Shown here: in pieces, positions 1 through 11,236 of the stretch
Layout of the letters: every line of letters begins with the position of its first letter
Position numbering within the stretch: position 1 is the first letter of the stretch
Assembly: GCF_904849725.1 (NCBI RefSeq)
Contig: NC_058520.1
Location: forward strand, 396,255,993 to 396,319,992
Origin: Hordeum vulgare subsp. vulgare
Taxonomy: Eukaryota; Streptophyta; Magnoliopsida; Poales; Poaceae
Reading direction: 5' to 3'
DNA: 64,000 nt
The notes under the pieces: model-generated
Seen by the model: the letters and a program-made list of their open reading frames with translations, nothing else
Databases searched by the model: none
What the model was told of the DNA's origin: nothing
Position numbers and translations under genes: made by a program

Positions 1-822
1 GAAGCAAGGCACAGAAGATGTTTTTGAAAACGTCGCGGAACATAAGAGATGTTCTAAGAAATGAAATTGAGATTTCATGATCGTGCCCTTGTTGAGAGGT
101 ATAAGACCTCAGACAAGATTCTTTGCCTACAAAGTAAAGGAGAAAAGCTCAAATCGTTGAGCACGTTCTCAGATTGTCTGAGTACAAACAATCACTTGAA
201 TCAAGTGGGAGTTAATCTTCCAGATGAGATAGTGATGGTTCGCCGAAAGTCACTGCCACTTAGTTGCTAGAGCTTCGTGATGAACTATAACATATCAAGG
301 ATAGGTATGGTGATCCTTAAGCGATTCGCAATGTTTGACACTGCAAAAGTAGAAATCAAGAAGGAGCATCAGTTGTCGCTGGTTAGTAAAACCACTAGTT
401 TCAAGAAGGGCAAGGGCTAGAAGGGATACTTCATGAAATGGCAAACCAGCTACTGCTCTAATGAAGAAACCCAAGATTGAACCCAAACCCGAGACTAAGT
501 GCTTCTATTATGAGGGGAACGGTCACTAAGACGGAGCTACCCTAGATACTTGGTACATAAGAAGGCTGGCAAAGTCGAAACAAATATATTTTATATACAT
601 GATATTGATGTGTACTTTACTAGTACTCCTAGTAGCACGAGGGTATTGGATACCGGTTCAGTTGCTACGTGATTAGTAACTCGAAATGAAAGCTACGGTA
701 TAAACGGAGACTAGCTAAAGGCGAGGTGATGATATGTGTTGTAAGTGTTTCCAAGGTTGATGTGATCAAACATCGCACGCTCCCTCTATCATCGGGATTG
801 GTGGTAAAACCTAAAAAAAATT
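1..822 (+). pseudogene. Degenerate copia gag, C-terminal part
   Basis: This is the C-terminal half of a copia Gag, the RNA-binding capsid protein. A lysine-rich stretch (FKKGKG-like) lies near 400. A zinc-knuckle remnant CFYYEGNGH follows at 500-526 and runs straight into a TAA at 527-529, so the last Cys of the CCHC box is lost. A related gag lies on the other strand near 58069-58660 in the second BARE-type copy and keeps the same order of segments. Several stops and frameshifts prevent any full-length product. The reading is cut at 822 by the nested Maximus-lineage element and resumes at 15238. Confidence 0.75.
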
Positions 823-2238
823 TGAAAGTGCGTCATATCGACTAGAGGGGGGGTGAATATGAGATTTTTAGAATTTCATCACTGAGGAAATTCCTTTTGA
901 GGAAATTCCTCACTGATGACTAACTTACAGCGGAAACAGTAAAGGATCAGACGTGCAAACGTTCACACCAGCAGTATTTCAGAGTGCAGAATGTGAAAAC
1001 AGATCGCACAGTAAGCAGGCACGCAGAATACAGATAAGGATTAACTATTGTGAAGAATTTGGGGTTGAGGAAATTCAGAGAAAGTCTTCAGCAAATTCTT
1101 CAAACAGTCACAATGAAAGTCATCAACACATAATACAAAGAAAGTAAAGAGTTGAGGAATTGGAACCCGATTCTCAGAGATGACAGTCGTTGATGACCCA
1201 GTTCCAACTGCTGTGACAGTTGTACATCTGGTTTGGAGCGGCTTGGTATTGAAGCCAAAGGACACCCAGTCCCGGGACACACAATCCCTACCGTATTCTC
1301 CTTGAGCTAAGGACACACAGTCCTCGCCCAACACTCGTGGTAAGTCTTCAGGGCAGACTTCCAAACCCTCACAAACTCGGTCACCCGACGATCCACAATT
1401 GACTGCTGGATTTCTCTAGACCATGACGCCTAACCGTCTGGAGGATGCACAGTCCTCAAAGGTAAAAGGCTTCAGTCCCACACAGGAACAACTTCTTCAG
1501 TGATGCTCAATCACTAGGTTTGGTTTGTGGTTTCGGTGGGTGGTGTATTTCCTCACTGATGAATTACTCTCGAAGGCTCTGAGGAATTTGGGTTGCTCTT
1601 ATGACAAGTGTCAGTTTCTAACGGAGCAGCCAACCAGCTAGTGGTTGTGGGGGGCGGCTATTTATAGCCTGGGAGCATCCCAACATGATTTGACACTAAT
1701 GCCCTTAAATAATATGACCGTTGAAGTGGATAAGACCAGTGACTTGGCGTGGTTATCGAAACGGTCGGGACCCTCAACTGTGAGAGTCCTCATGTCACTC
1801 ATATTCCTCACTTGAGGCTTTTGGTAGGATTTGGCTTGGGTTCAGCATCATGAGGAAATCCATTCCATAGTGTTACTTTGACCCCCTTTAACAGTACGGT
1901 GTTCCTATTCATCAAATGCTAAGAAAGTAAAACAGAAAACGTAAATCTTCACGCTTCAATTTCTTCAGAATGATTTTCTTCAGGAACCACCGGTCTTCTC
2001 AATATCAGTGTCTTCATGAGGAATATCAATTTCATCGCAGATTCCTCGCGATTTATTTCTTCAGCTTCAGACTAATTTCTTCAACTGAAGATATACATTT
2101 TTAGGGGTCGATATTCTTCAAATATCTCAAACTCCTCAATGACTTATAGATCATGTGTACACTTATAAACACATTAGATACTTAACCTATAAGTCTTCAA
2201 ACCACCAAAATCACTAAGGGGCACTAGATGCACATACA
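823..2238 (-). repeat. 3' LTR of the Maximus-lineage element
   Basis: This is a direct copy of 13824-15237 with roughly 28 substitutions and two 1-base indels by eye. It is preceded on the minus strand by the polypurine tract at 2241-2252. It carries the same TATA box (minus, about 1659-1666). The outer edge at 823 abuts BARE-type gag sequence. Confidence 0.9.
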
Positions 2239-2240
2239 AT

Positions 2241-2252
2241 CTCCCCCTTTTT
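2241..2252 (-). other. Polypurine tract
   Basis: The minus strand reads AAAAAGGGGGAG just upstream of the 3' LTR. This is the expected position and composition for the plus-strand primer. Confidence 0.85.
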
Positions 2253-2760
2253 GGTGGTTGATGACAATTAGGTTAAGTCTTCAACAGGGATCAAAAATAT
2301 GAAGTGTAAATACTCATTTGAGGAATTTGAAAACAAGATTCACAGAGACTCCCCCTGAAGATGTGCATACCTTGAGGATTTTGCTTTTATAGCAGATGCA
2401 CATTGATGATTTATATCATGGAGATCTCCCCTTGAATCTTGTAAATCATGCATACATATAACATATCATATGAAGAAAATGAAGATGCATGATGGCAAAT
2501 GGTATCTGACGAATTCCAGCATGCGTGCATTAAAACTTGAGGAATAAGCATGCGAAGAAAAACGTTCAAAAGTGTCAGAGTACCATCGGGCTTAAGTTAC
2601 AACTCATTACATAAAAACTTCAGAAGAGCCAAGAGTTTGTAACTTAATATAGTTTATAAGCCCCAAAAATATCCCGTTTGAAGACTAACTCTCGAGTTTC
2701 TCCCCCTTTGGCATCAAGTGACAAAAAGGGACAAACTGAGGAGTAACGCCCGTGAAGACT
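2253..2760 (-). other. 3' untranslated region of the Maximus-lineage element
   Basis: About 500 AT-rich bases between the third ORF stop and the polypurine tract. It contains several GAGGAAT-type motifs and no ORF of note. I see no further feature. Confidence 0.6.
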
Positions 2761-5700
2761 TTATTTCTTGGCGGTTGATGAAGAGCCGCGACGCTTCTTG
2801 GGGGTAGTCTTCTTCCTTGGGCCGGTTTCTGTGTCGAGTTGTTCCTCATCAGATTCAGCGGTGCGGAATGAAGAAAAGGAGCTGTCTTCAAGGTCTGGCA
2901 CTGGAATGGGCCTGAACTTCCTTTTGGGAGGCCACGACCAGTCAAAGTCCTGCTCAAAGTTCATTTCTTCAAGCTCAGTCTGGGTCTTCAGATGTGCAAG
3001 TGTAGCCCAGGTGCGATCGAAAACCTTATGCAGATAGTGATGATTAATCTTCACAGAGTTCTGGGTTTTAGTGAGGGTTTTCAAAATGGCACCAAACTGG
3101 CGTTTGACCCATTTGTGGTTGTGATCCACCTTCTGATGAAGACTGAGGAGAAGCTCTCTGGTGGTTAGCACGCGAGGAGGAACAGGGCTTGCTGGACGAG
3201 TCTCAGTATCCTCCCATGAAGAATATGCGTCTAGCTCTCTGAACTGACCATCAAGTGGCCTGGTGCCTTCTTCAATCACTGATTTTCCTTTTCCTTCAAT
3301 GGGCTCAAAAGTCTTCTTGTTGACCCTGATAGGAGGCATATACCCAACATGGTTTTGTCAATCAGCATGAAAGTTGATGCCTGTCCTTGTCCTGATGAAT
3401 CTCATGATCCATGGGGCATAAATCTTGTGATCAAAGGGGCACATGGCATTGTCGGCCAAAGTCCTCAAGAAGAAATCATGGATATTGATAGGAATACCGT
3501 GAATGATGTTGAAGAGGATATTCTTCATGAGGCCTACAACATCTTCTTCATCGTCATGGCCTTTAATTGGCGCGAGCACACTGCAGAGAATGCGGTAGAC
3601 AGACCTGGGTGTGTACTTGAGCTCATGGACGAGGAATGTGGTTCTTGAGGGTTTTTCTGCAGCCAAAGGCTTCATGAGGACTTCCATCATTCCATTTGGC
3701 ATCTCACGCTCACCATAAAGCTTCACTGCCCCGTCTGAGGGAATTGGTACGGGAAGTTCTCTGAGGAGTTCAGAAGCAGGAGCCTTGTAGTGAGTGTTTT
3801 GGGTCATCCAGTCGAACACCCAAGTGTTAATGTCATCAGCGTTGCCACAGATGTGCAGAGTTGCATAGAACTGAATAATAAGCTCACTATTCCAGTGTCA
3901 TATGTCTGAGCACATAGGGAGCAAACCTGCATCGTGGAGTACACTGAGGACTGGTTCCAGGCAGGGTATTGCTTCAAGCTCAACATGAGGAATGTGCTTG
4001 TGCTGGAATATCTTGTTGCGTCCACAGAGCACAGAAGCATAGTAGTTCATCTGAGTCCTTGTCCAAAACTTCAGATGCCTCATTTGAGGCTTGTCATAAG
4101 GGTTCTCTCCGATGAAATGCATGTGTTCCGCAAAGAAATCTTCTTTCTGAAACTTTGGCTGCTTCGAGAATGGCTGGCGCTAAACTGGCTTGAGATTGTG
4201 CTGAGGAATGGGAGGGGAAACAACCATGGCAGTCTCTGGGTTGATCACAATGAATTCATTGTCTTGGGCGGGAAGATTCTCTTCAGCATTTTCCTCAGGT
4301 TGAGGAATTTCATCAGCTGGTACTTCTTGCTCTGGCTGAGCTTCAGGCTGAGGAATTTCTGCTTCTTTCTCAGCTTGAGGAGTTTGGTCAGCCTGTTCAG
4401 AATGAGGAGTCTGCTCAGAATGTGCATTTTCCTCAGCTTGTTTTTCTTTAGCTGGCTTTGTGGCAGAAGCAGTTTCATCAGCTGCTGCAGCTGAAGCTTG
4501 AGCAGTCTCTGTCTGAGGAGCAAGAGATTTAGGACTGTCATCAATCTGGATTTCCTCATCGGTATGTTCCTCAGAGGCGACATCCTTCATTTCCTCATCT
4601 TCCCTTGTATTCGGGTCACCAATGACGACCATCTCATATGAAGGGGCGACATTTAGAGGCACTGGATCCAGAGGAGCAGTTTCTTCAGTTTCCTTGAGGC
4701 GCTTTGCCTCTATCTTTTCTTCTGCTGAGGAAGCTTTTCTCTTCTTTGCTTCCTTCTCAGCAGCTCTTGTCTTCTTCGCGTCTGATGCAGACGGGATTAT
4801 CTTCTTCACCTTTGAAGCTTTTGGTGAAGGTGTTCTTTCTGCAGATTCTTTAGCTGATTGTGAGGAACCAGCTGGAACAGAGTCATCAGCCTGCTTTGAT
4901 GAAGCAGATGGATCAGGAGCATTTTCATCAGTGGTTGCAATTTCATCAGTTGCAGTCTCTGTGATGATTTCTTCAATGACCGGTTCATCAGCACGGCGCT
5001 CCTCGTGTTCTTCCTCAGCTTGAGGAGTTTCCTCCTCATCAGGAGATGCATCTTCTGGCTGCTCAACCAAGGGCTGAGGAGTTGGTGTTGGGGGTGGGTT
5101 TCATTTGTTGTATTCATCAACAGCACTAGTGGCTAGCTTGATGAAATTGCGCTTGATGCTTTTGCGATCTGACAGTTTGTCACACTTGTCATTCAAGACT
5201 TGCAGCTCTGCCTGGGTTGACATCAGTGCATCAGGAGTCAGCTTGAGGAGATTCTGCCTGAGGAATTTCTCCTTCTTGGCCTTTGCAACCTTTGCCTGCC
5301 TGGCCTTCTGTTCCTTCCACTTGGCTTCATTTATGAAGGTGGCCACCATGTGGCTGATGCCAGGAGGAAGTTTCAAATCATCAATGGGGGTGTTCGGGTC
5401 CTCATACCATATATTGATGTAGTCGAGGAGGACCTTGGGGTCCATGGCCAGAGGAATAGCACTGCCTGATGCTTGTGCTACCCTTTCTTGCTTGTTTCTG
5501 ATGATGGCTTGCAGGGTTTCATTATCATAGTCATCACTTCCCTCTGATCCAGACGGGACTGCGATGATTTTGCTGGGGCTGGGCAGAGGTGCAGGTTGAG
5601 CAGTTGTCAAAGTCTTCACAAGTGGTGTTGAAGACTTTGTCTTCGAGCTAGTTGCAGCTGGGAGTGAGGAGCTGGAGCTGGCGGTCGTCGGCTTCACGAC

Positions 5701-6480
5701 ATGCTTCTGTACTGGCTTTGGAGATGGAGCTGAGGATTTTGGTGCAGAGGAGATGGGTGGTGAGGGTTTTGGCGCTGATGGTTTTGGTGTTGAAGGTTTT
5801 GGAACCGAGGGTTATGGAGCTGAGGGTTTTGGAGCTGAGGGTTTTGTGACAGAAGCCGGAACAGACTTCTCTTGAGGCTTTGGAGCCCTTTGCTTTGATG
5901 GCACAGACTGCGTGTGAGGAATTTCTGAGCCTGAGGTTTCTGCCGCTGAGGAATTAGCAGCACCGGAGGCAGCAGCTGAGGATTCATTAAATTTCCTCAC
6001 TGCAGCTTCTGCTTGCTTCTTGAGCTTGGCCAGATGCTTTTCTTTCTCATCTGGGTAGTCATCAATTGTCATGAGACTTGAGGGATGTGCTACTTGATTA
6101 TCCTCAAGTGGGGCCCTTCGGCCAGGAGGCTTCAAGGCGAATTTCTTCGCATATTTTGGAGTCACAAACCTGTACTCCTTCCATTCCTTCGCACATCTGC
6201 GTTCAATCTTCTGCAGCCTAATCTTTCTCTTGGCCATTGTCTCAGGTTCTTTATTAGGCGTACAATAGTCCAAGTATATGTCCTCAGGCATATCAGCAGC
6301 TGTGTTCTGCTCCAGTTTCTTTCCTCCCTTCTATTTTCTCTCTTCCTCCATTTTCTTCAGTCGAGGAATTTGCTGATGACTTTGAACTCTTGAGGATTCT
6401 GATGAGCCTTGAAGAGTTTCTTCCAGAAACGCTGCAAATGAGTTAATGTGATGAGAACCGAGAGATTCATCAGCTGACAT
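2761..6480 (-). pseudogene. Third ORF of the Maximus-lineage element (so-called env-like), one frame with six in-frame stops
   Basis: The ORF begins at ATG 6478-6480 and ends with TAA at 2761-2763: 1,239 codons in a single frame. It is broken only by stops at 6331, 5812, 5101, 4180, 3898 and 3358; no indel changes frame. Order: short N-terminus; Lys/Arg-rich helix near 6200; Ala/Ser-rich linker; KPSAP-type tandem repeats (about 5720-5850); charged helical block to 5104; long Glu/Ala-rich low-complexity block (5070-4250); a globular domain (about 4120-3361) resembling the putative plant transposon protein domains found in some retroelements; and a basic C-terminus PRKKTTPKKRRG typical of a nuclear signal. 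No signal peptide or membrane segment is seen, so an envelope role is not supported. Function unknown. Confidence 0.75.
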
Positions 6481-6488
6481 GTGTGTAC

Positions 6489-6824
6489 CTATGAACAGAG
6501 TATAGTTGCGAGGAATTTGGAGAGGTCATATGCGTTCTCAGATTTGAAGAAAATGAAAAAGTTTGATAGTTTGAGGAATATAACCAGTGGTTGAGGAATT
6601 TGCCTAAGCATACTGTTCTTGGGTTCCAGAGTTGTACAGATCCGAAAATTCGCACAATTGAGGAATCTCGTGAAAATCTTAGATGCTTAGCTAGTTCATC
6701 AATGATAGCGGTGATAGGTAGTGTTTGAGGAATCATGTCGCATCGTATCTTGAGGAAAAACAGATTTCACATAGAAGAGGTAAAATTTCAGATCTAATCT
6801 GCTGTAAAAGTGGGATATATTTAC
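6489..6824 (-). other. Candidate 5'-leader intron of the third ORF
   Basis: On the minus strand, CCAGG|GTAAATAT (donor at 6824) and TTCATAG|GTACAC (acceptor at 6489) bound 336 bases. The putative first exon, from about 7075 to 6825, contains no ATG. Every upstream ATG lies in this intron. Splicing would place the ORF ATG (6478-6480) as the first ATG, 8 bases after the acceptor. The intron is AT-richer than the exon, as is usual in plants. Confidence 0.45.
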
Positions 6825-7100
6825 CCTGGAAGGTGCGAACGAAGAACACAGAAAGTAGTGTTGGAGAGGCTCTTCGGTCGAGTGTCCAATGCACCCTAAC
6901 TTGGCGGCAGAGGACGTCTACGGCGGCGGCGGACGTAGTTGGTCCCACTCCGGCGTGATCCTGGCGATGAAAAGGTCGAGGCAGTGAAGCTCTTCCTCTC
7001 CGGCGACAAGACTACCAGCGGTGGCGCTAGGGTTCGGTGGAGTGTGCTGTGGCAGGAGAGCGATGAGGCGAAGAAGAGTATAACGAGGGGGATAAGGACA

Positions 7101-7182
7101 TATTTATAGCCCGAAAGTTACTGTTTGGCGCGAAAGTTTCGGACCAAATAGCCCCTGCCTCTACGTCTCCGCAGGACACGTG
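7101..7182 (-). promoter_or_regulatory. Candidate internal promoter for the third ORF: G-box, E2F-type site, TATA box
   Basis: Read on the minus strand this short region holds, in order, a palindromic G-box CACGTG (7177-7182), TTTCGCGCCAAA, a perfect E2F-type site (7124-7135), and GCTATAAATATG, a strong TATA box (7101-7110). About 30 bases on, a pyrimidine-rich stretch begins that looks like a cereal 5' leader, including CCGAACCCTAG. The spacing is that of an ordinary plant polymerase II promoter. It sits between pol and the third ORF, 620 bases before that ORF's ATG. The motifs are seen directly; promoter activity is inferred. Confidence 0.5.
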
Positions 7183-7835
7183 TAGCTCCTGTACGATGCG
7201 GTGGAGATAGTGGAGATCGTGGTTATCCGATCGTGGGAAGTGGGGGTTCAGTTACTGTGTTTTTAAAGAAAATAATTTTTGAAGATTTGAGGATTTTCGT
7301 TACAAAATCATCAGCTCACAAGGATGCAGTGAGGATTTTGAACAAAGTTTCAAGTAGAACGCATATGAAGAATTGAATAGACTGGATAAGTATAGCATAG
7401 AGGGAAAGTAGGGTCCGATCACATTCACTTAGCAGAAACATCAACTTGAAGAAATAGCAATAAGTGAATGCTGTTGAGGACTAGAAATCTCAGTCTACCT
7501 AGGCAAATGAAAGTCATCTAGTGTTTTTGAGGATTTTGTAATAGATCATCACAATGAGGAACAACTGTTTTGAAGAAAAATGCATTGTGAGGAAATTGAT
7601 CATTTAAAGAAAATCAACTTGAGGAATTTCACATTGGGCGGTGGCGTTACCCACCATATAAGAAAGTTGATTACAGACGCCGCATACAATTGTCGTAGGG
7701 CCCTGAGAATCAATTTCTTCGTTAATTTCTTCACATTCAGAGTGACTTTCTTCATCAGTTGAAGAAAATCGTTTCATCATGTGTTGCACATCTAAGTCAT
7801 GAACTTTGCATAAGTGTTAGGATGTGTGCATGTTT
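7183..7835 (-). other. Spacer between pol and the third-ORF promoter region
   Basis: About 650 bases with no coding signal. It is rich in a GAGGA(A/T)TTT motif on the + strand (for example near 7280, 7330, 7535 and 7618). The part nearest 7183-7260 is GC-richer and could belong to the promoter. I see no gene here. Confidence 0.6.
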
Positions 7836-10800
7836 TTACAAAACATTCGAAGACTCTAAGATATTTAGCTCACACCGCAACTTGCAAAACCTTTTCTCAT
7901 CCAAGGGCTTAGTGCAGATATCTGCCAGTTGATCATCAGTCTTCACATGGTCGATGAGGATATTGCCCTTGAGGACATGGTCCCGAAGAAAATGATGACG
8001 AATCTGGATGTGCTTGGTCTTCGTGTGCTGTACTGGGTTGTATGCAATCTTGATAGCACTCTCATTGTCACAGTAGAGAGGCACATTCTTCATGTTGATG
8101 TCGTAGTCCTTGAGGGTTTGCTTCATCCATAGCAATTGAGCACAGCAAGAACCAGCAGCAATGTACTTAGCTTCGGCAGTGGAGAGTGATACGCAGTTCT
8201 GCTTCTTTGAGGACCAGCAAACTAGTGATCTTCCGAGGAAATGGCATGTGCCAGAAGTTGACTTGCGATCCACACGGTCACCAGCATAGTCTGAATCAGA
8301 ATACCCTACCATACGAAGATTGGAGCCCTTGGGATACCATAATCCTAGTGTTGGTGTGTGAGCTAAGTATCGAAGAATATGTTTCACAGCCTTATGGTGT
8401 GATTCCTTCGGTTTTGCTTGAAAACGTGCACACATGCAAACACTAAGCATTATATCTGGCCTAGATGCACATAGATACAATAAAGAGCCAATCATAGAAC
8501 GGTATACCTGTTGATCGAAATCTTTGCCATTTTCATCAGTGCCGAGGTGGCCGTTGGTAGGCATTGGAGTCTTGGCACCTTTGCATTCGTGCATGTCGAA
8601 TTTCCTCAGAACATCCTTGAGGTATTTCTCCTGTGATATGAAGATTCCATTGCTTTGTTGACGAATTTGAAGACCTAAGAAGAATTTCAGCTCCCCCATC
8701 ATGGACATCTGATATTCTTCACTCATCATGTAGGCAAATTCATCACTGTATCTTTCGTCAGTACAGCCAAATATGATATCATCAACATATATTTGACATA
8801 CAAACAGCTCATTATCATAGGATTTTGTGAAAAGAGTTGGATCGAGTGAACCAGGTTTGAAGCCTTTCTTCATGAGGAATTCCTTTAATGTATCATACCA
8901 TGCCCGAGGGGCTTGCTTGAGGCCATACAAAGCCTTTTTGAGTCTGAAGACTTTGTCTGGATTCTTTGGATCCTCAAAACCTGGGGGCTGAGCAAAATAT
9001 ACTTCTTCCTCAAGCTTACCATTGAGGAATGCACTTTTCACATCCATTTGATATAAGGTGATGTTATGATGATTAGCATAAGCAAGTAATATTCGAATAG
9101 CTTCAAGTCTAGCAACAGGTGCAAAAGTTTCATCGAAATCTATTCCTTCAACCTGAGTGTAGCCTTGAGCTACAAGTCGTGCCTTGTTCCTCACCACTTG
9201 ACCGTCCTCATCTTGCTTGTTTCGGAAAATCCACTTGGTGCCGATGATGTTATGCTTGCAGGATCTGGTCGTTTGACGAGCTCCCATACGTCATTCAGCT
9301 TGAATTGAAGAAGTTCGTCTTGCATGGCTTGGATCCATTCCGGTTCAAGAAAAGCCTCAGCTACTTTTGAGGGTTCTGTGATGGATACAAAGGAAAAATT
9401 CCCACAAAAGTTAACTAAGTGTGAAGCTTTTGAGCGAGTGAGAGGACCTGGCGCGTTGATGTCGTTGAGGATTTTGTCAAGTTCTACTTCGTTTGCAATC
9501 CTCTGATGAGCTGGTTGAGGATTTTGTCTGGGCTGAGGAAGTGGTGCTGTTGCAATTTCCTCAGGAGCATCTTCTTGGTTTTTATCATCGATGGGGATCG
9601 TTTCTTCACCAATTTCCTCAATGGGAACAATGTCTTCAGTAGGCTTAAGCTGTATTGCTTCCTCAGGAGACAGCTTATCTGGATTAGAAGGCAATTGCTT
9701 GCTTTGCGAGCCATTAGTTTCATCGAACCGCACATCTACAGTCTCAACAACTTTGTTGTGATAGTTGTTGAAGACTCTGTAGGTGTGCGAGTCCTTTCCA
9801 TAACCGAGCATAAAACCTTCATGTGCCCTAGGTGCAAATTTTGAGCTATGGTGAGGATCTCTAATCCAGCATTTTGCACCGAAGACTTTGAAATAACTTA
9901 CATTGGGTTTATTGTCAGTGAGGAGTTCATATGAGGTTTTCTTGAGGAATTTGTGAAGATATACCCTGTTGATGATATGGCATGCAGTGTTGATTGCTTC
10001 AGGCCAGAAGCGACGAGGAGTCTGATATTCTTCAAGCATAGTTCTTGCCATTTCAACCAGAGTCTTGTTCTTCCTTTCGACGACACCATTCAGCTGAGGA
10101 GTATAAGGAGCAGACAATTCGTGAGTAATACCAAGTTCATCAAGATAATCATCAAGACCAGTGTTTTTGAACTCAGTTCCATTATCACTCCTAATGTGTT
10201 TGATCTTGATGCCAAAGTTTGTCGTGGCCCTTGAAGAAAATCGTTTGAAGATTTCCTGTACTTCAGTTTTATACACTATGATATGCACCCAAGTATATCT
10301 GGAATAATCATCAACTATGACGAAGCCATATAAAGATGTTGCATTGGTTAGTGTGGCATAGTGAGTAGGTCCAAACAAGTCCATATGAAGCAATTCGAAT
10401 GGACGTGTAGTAGTTATGATGGTTTTAGAGGGATGCTTGGATCTGGTCATTTTCCCAGATTCACAAGCACCGCGGAGATGGTCCTTGAGGAATTTGACAG
10501 ATTCGATGCCGATGACATGCTTCTTCTTTGCAAGCATGTGCAAATTCCTCATGCCTGCATGACCTAGTCTTCGGTGCCACAGCCATCCTTCTGAGGTTTT
10601 TGCTAGTAAGCAAGTGGCTGGTTGAGGACCTGTAGAGAAATCAACAATGTACAAATCCCCTCTTCTTACACCTTCGAAGACTTTGGATCTGTCAGATTCC
10701 ATGATGACTACACATCTATATCTACCAAAGATAACAATCATATCAAGATCACAAAGCATCGAGACTGACATGAGGTTAAAACCAAGGGATTCAACAAGCA

Positions 10801-10999
10801 TCACTTTGTCCATATGCCTATCCTTGGAAATAGCTACTTTGCCAAGTCCCAATACCTTGTTTTTACCTTTGTCAGCATATGTGATTTGCTTCAGAGGTGA
10901 TGGAGTTAGTGGCATATTCATCAGTAGGCTTTTATCACCAGTCATATGATGTGTGCAGCCACTATCAAGAAACCACTCAGTATTTTTGGGTTTGTCATC
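7836..10999 (-). pseudogene. pol: Maximus-lineage pol (protease, integrase, RT, RNase H), one frameshift
   Basis: Pol makes the enzymes for cDNA synthesis and insertion. Protease: WFLDSGCTHHMTG with the catalytic DSG at 10958-10966. Integrase: a HRRLGH zinc-binding half, a catalytic core with HMDLFGP, SDNGTEF and GVVERKN giving D, D and E; the first Cys of the zinc CxxC is Arg (CGC at 10472-10474). RT: the YVDD active site at 8778-8789, followed by an intact-looking RNase H with STAEAKY and ADICTKPL, ending at TAA 7836. The frame changes once, near 9260, by an apparent 1-base loss between integrase and RT. Otherwise no stop interrupts about 3.1 kb, so this pol was functional recently. Confidence 0.92.
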
Positions 11000-11236
11000 C
11001 TGCAGATGAATTAGTAGAGCTTACCATCTCATATGCTTCAGATTTGAAGAATATGATACTAATTTCATCAGTAATTTCATCATAACAGAAATGTAAGGAC
11101 GTGTGAAATATTTCTATTTCATCAATCATTAGCTTGCGTCCTATCAAGCATTTCCTCATGTCTCCAGCAAATTCTTGAGATGATGATTTTCATCTGGAGA
11201 CCTGACCTGCAGTAGTGATTAGTTTGATTTCTTCAC
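11000..11236 (-). other. Candidate intron between gag and protease
   Basis: This 237-base stretch separates the open gag frame from the open protease frame, and all the stops at the junction fall inside it (TAA at 11219-11221 and several more). On the minus strand it starts GTGAAG, ends CTGCAG, and has a branch-like CTACTAAT about 13 bases before the acceptor. Its length is a multiple of three. Removal joins the Gag codon GTG (11237-11239) to GAT (10997-10999) in frame, just before the protease. An alternative donor GTCAGG at 11201-11206 would leave the TAA in place. Splicing is inferred, not shown. Confidence 0.4.

Noticed and set aside
4622..5023. 133-aa + strand ORF opposite the third ORF of the Maximus-lineage element
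   Set aside because: It is the complement of a low-complexity Glu/Ala/Ser-rich coding block; the minus frame is continuous over 1,239 codons and explains it.
2761..6480. Envelope gene of the SIRE element
   Set aside because: No signal peptide, membrane helix or coiled-coil fusion region could be seen; the C-terminus is a basic nuclear-type tail.
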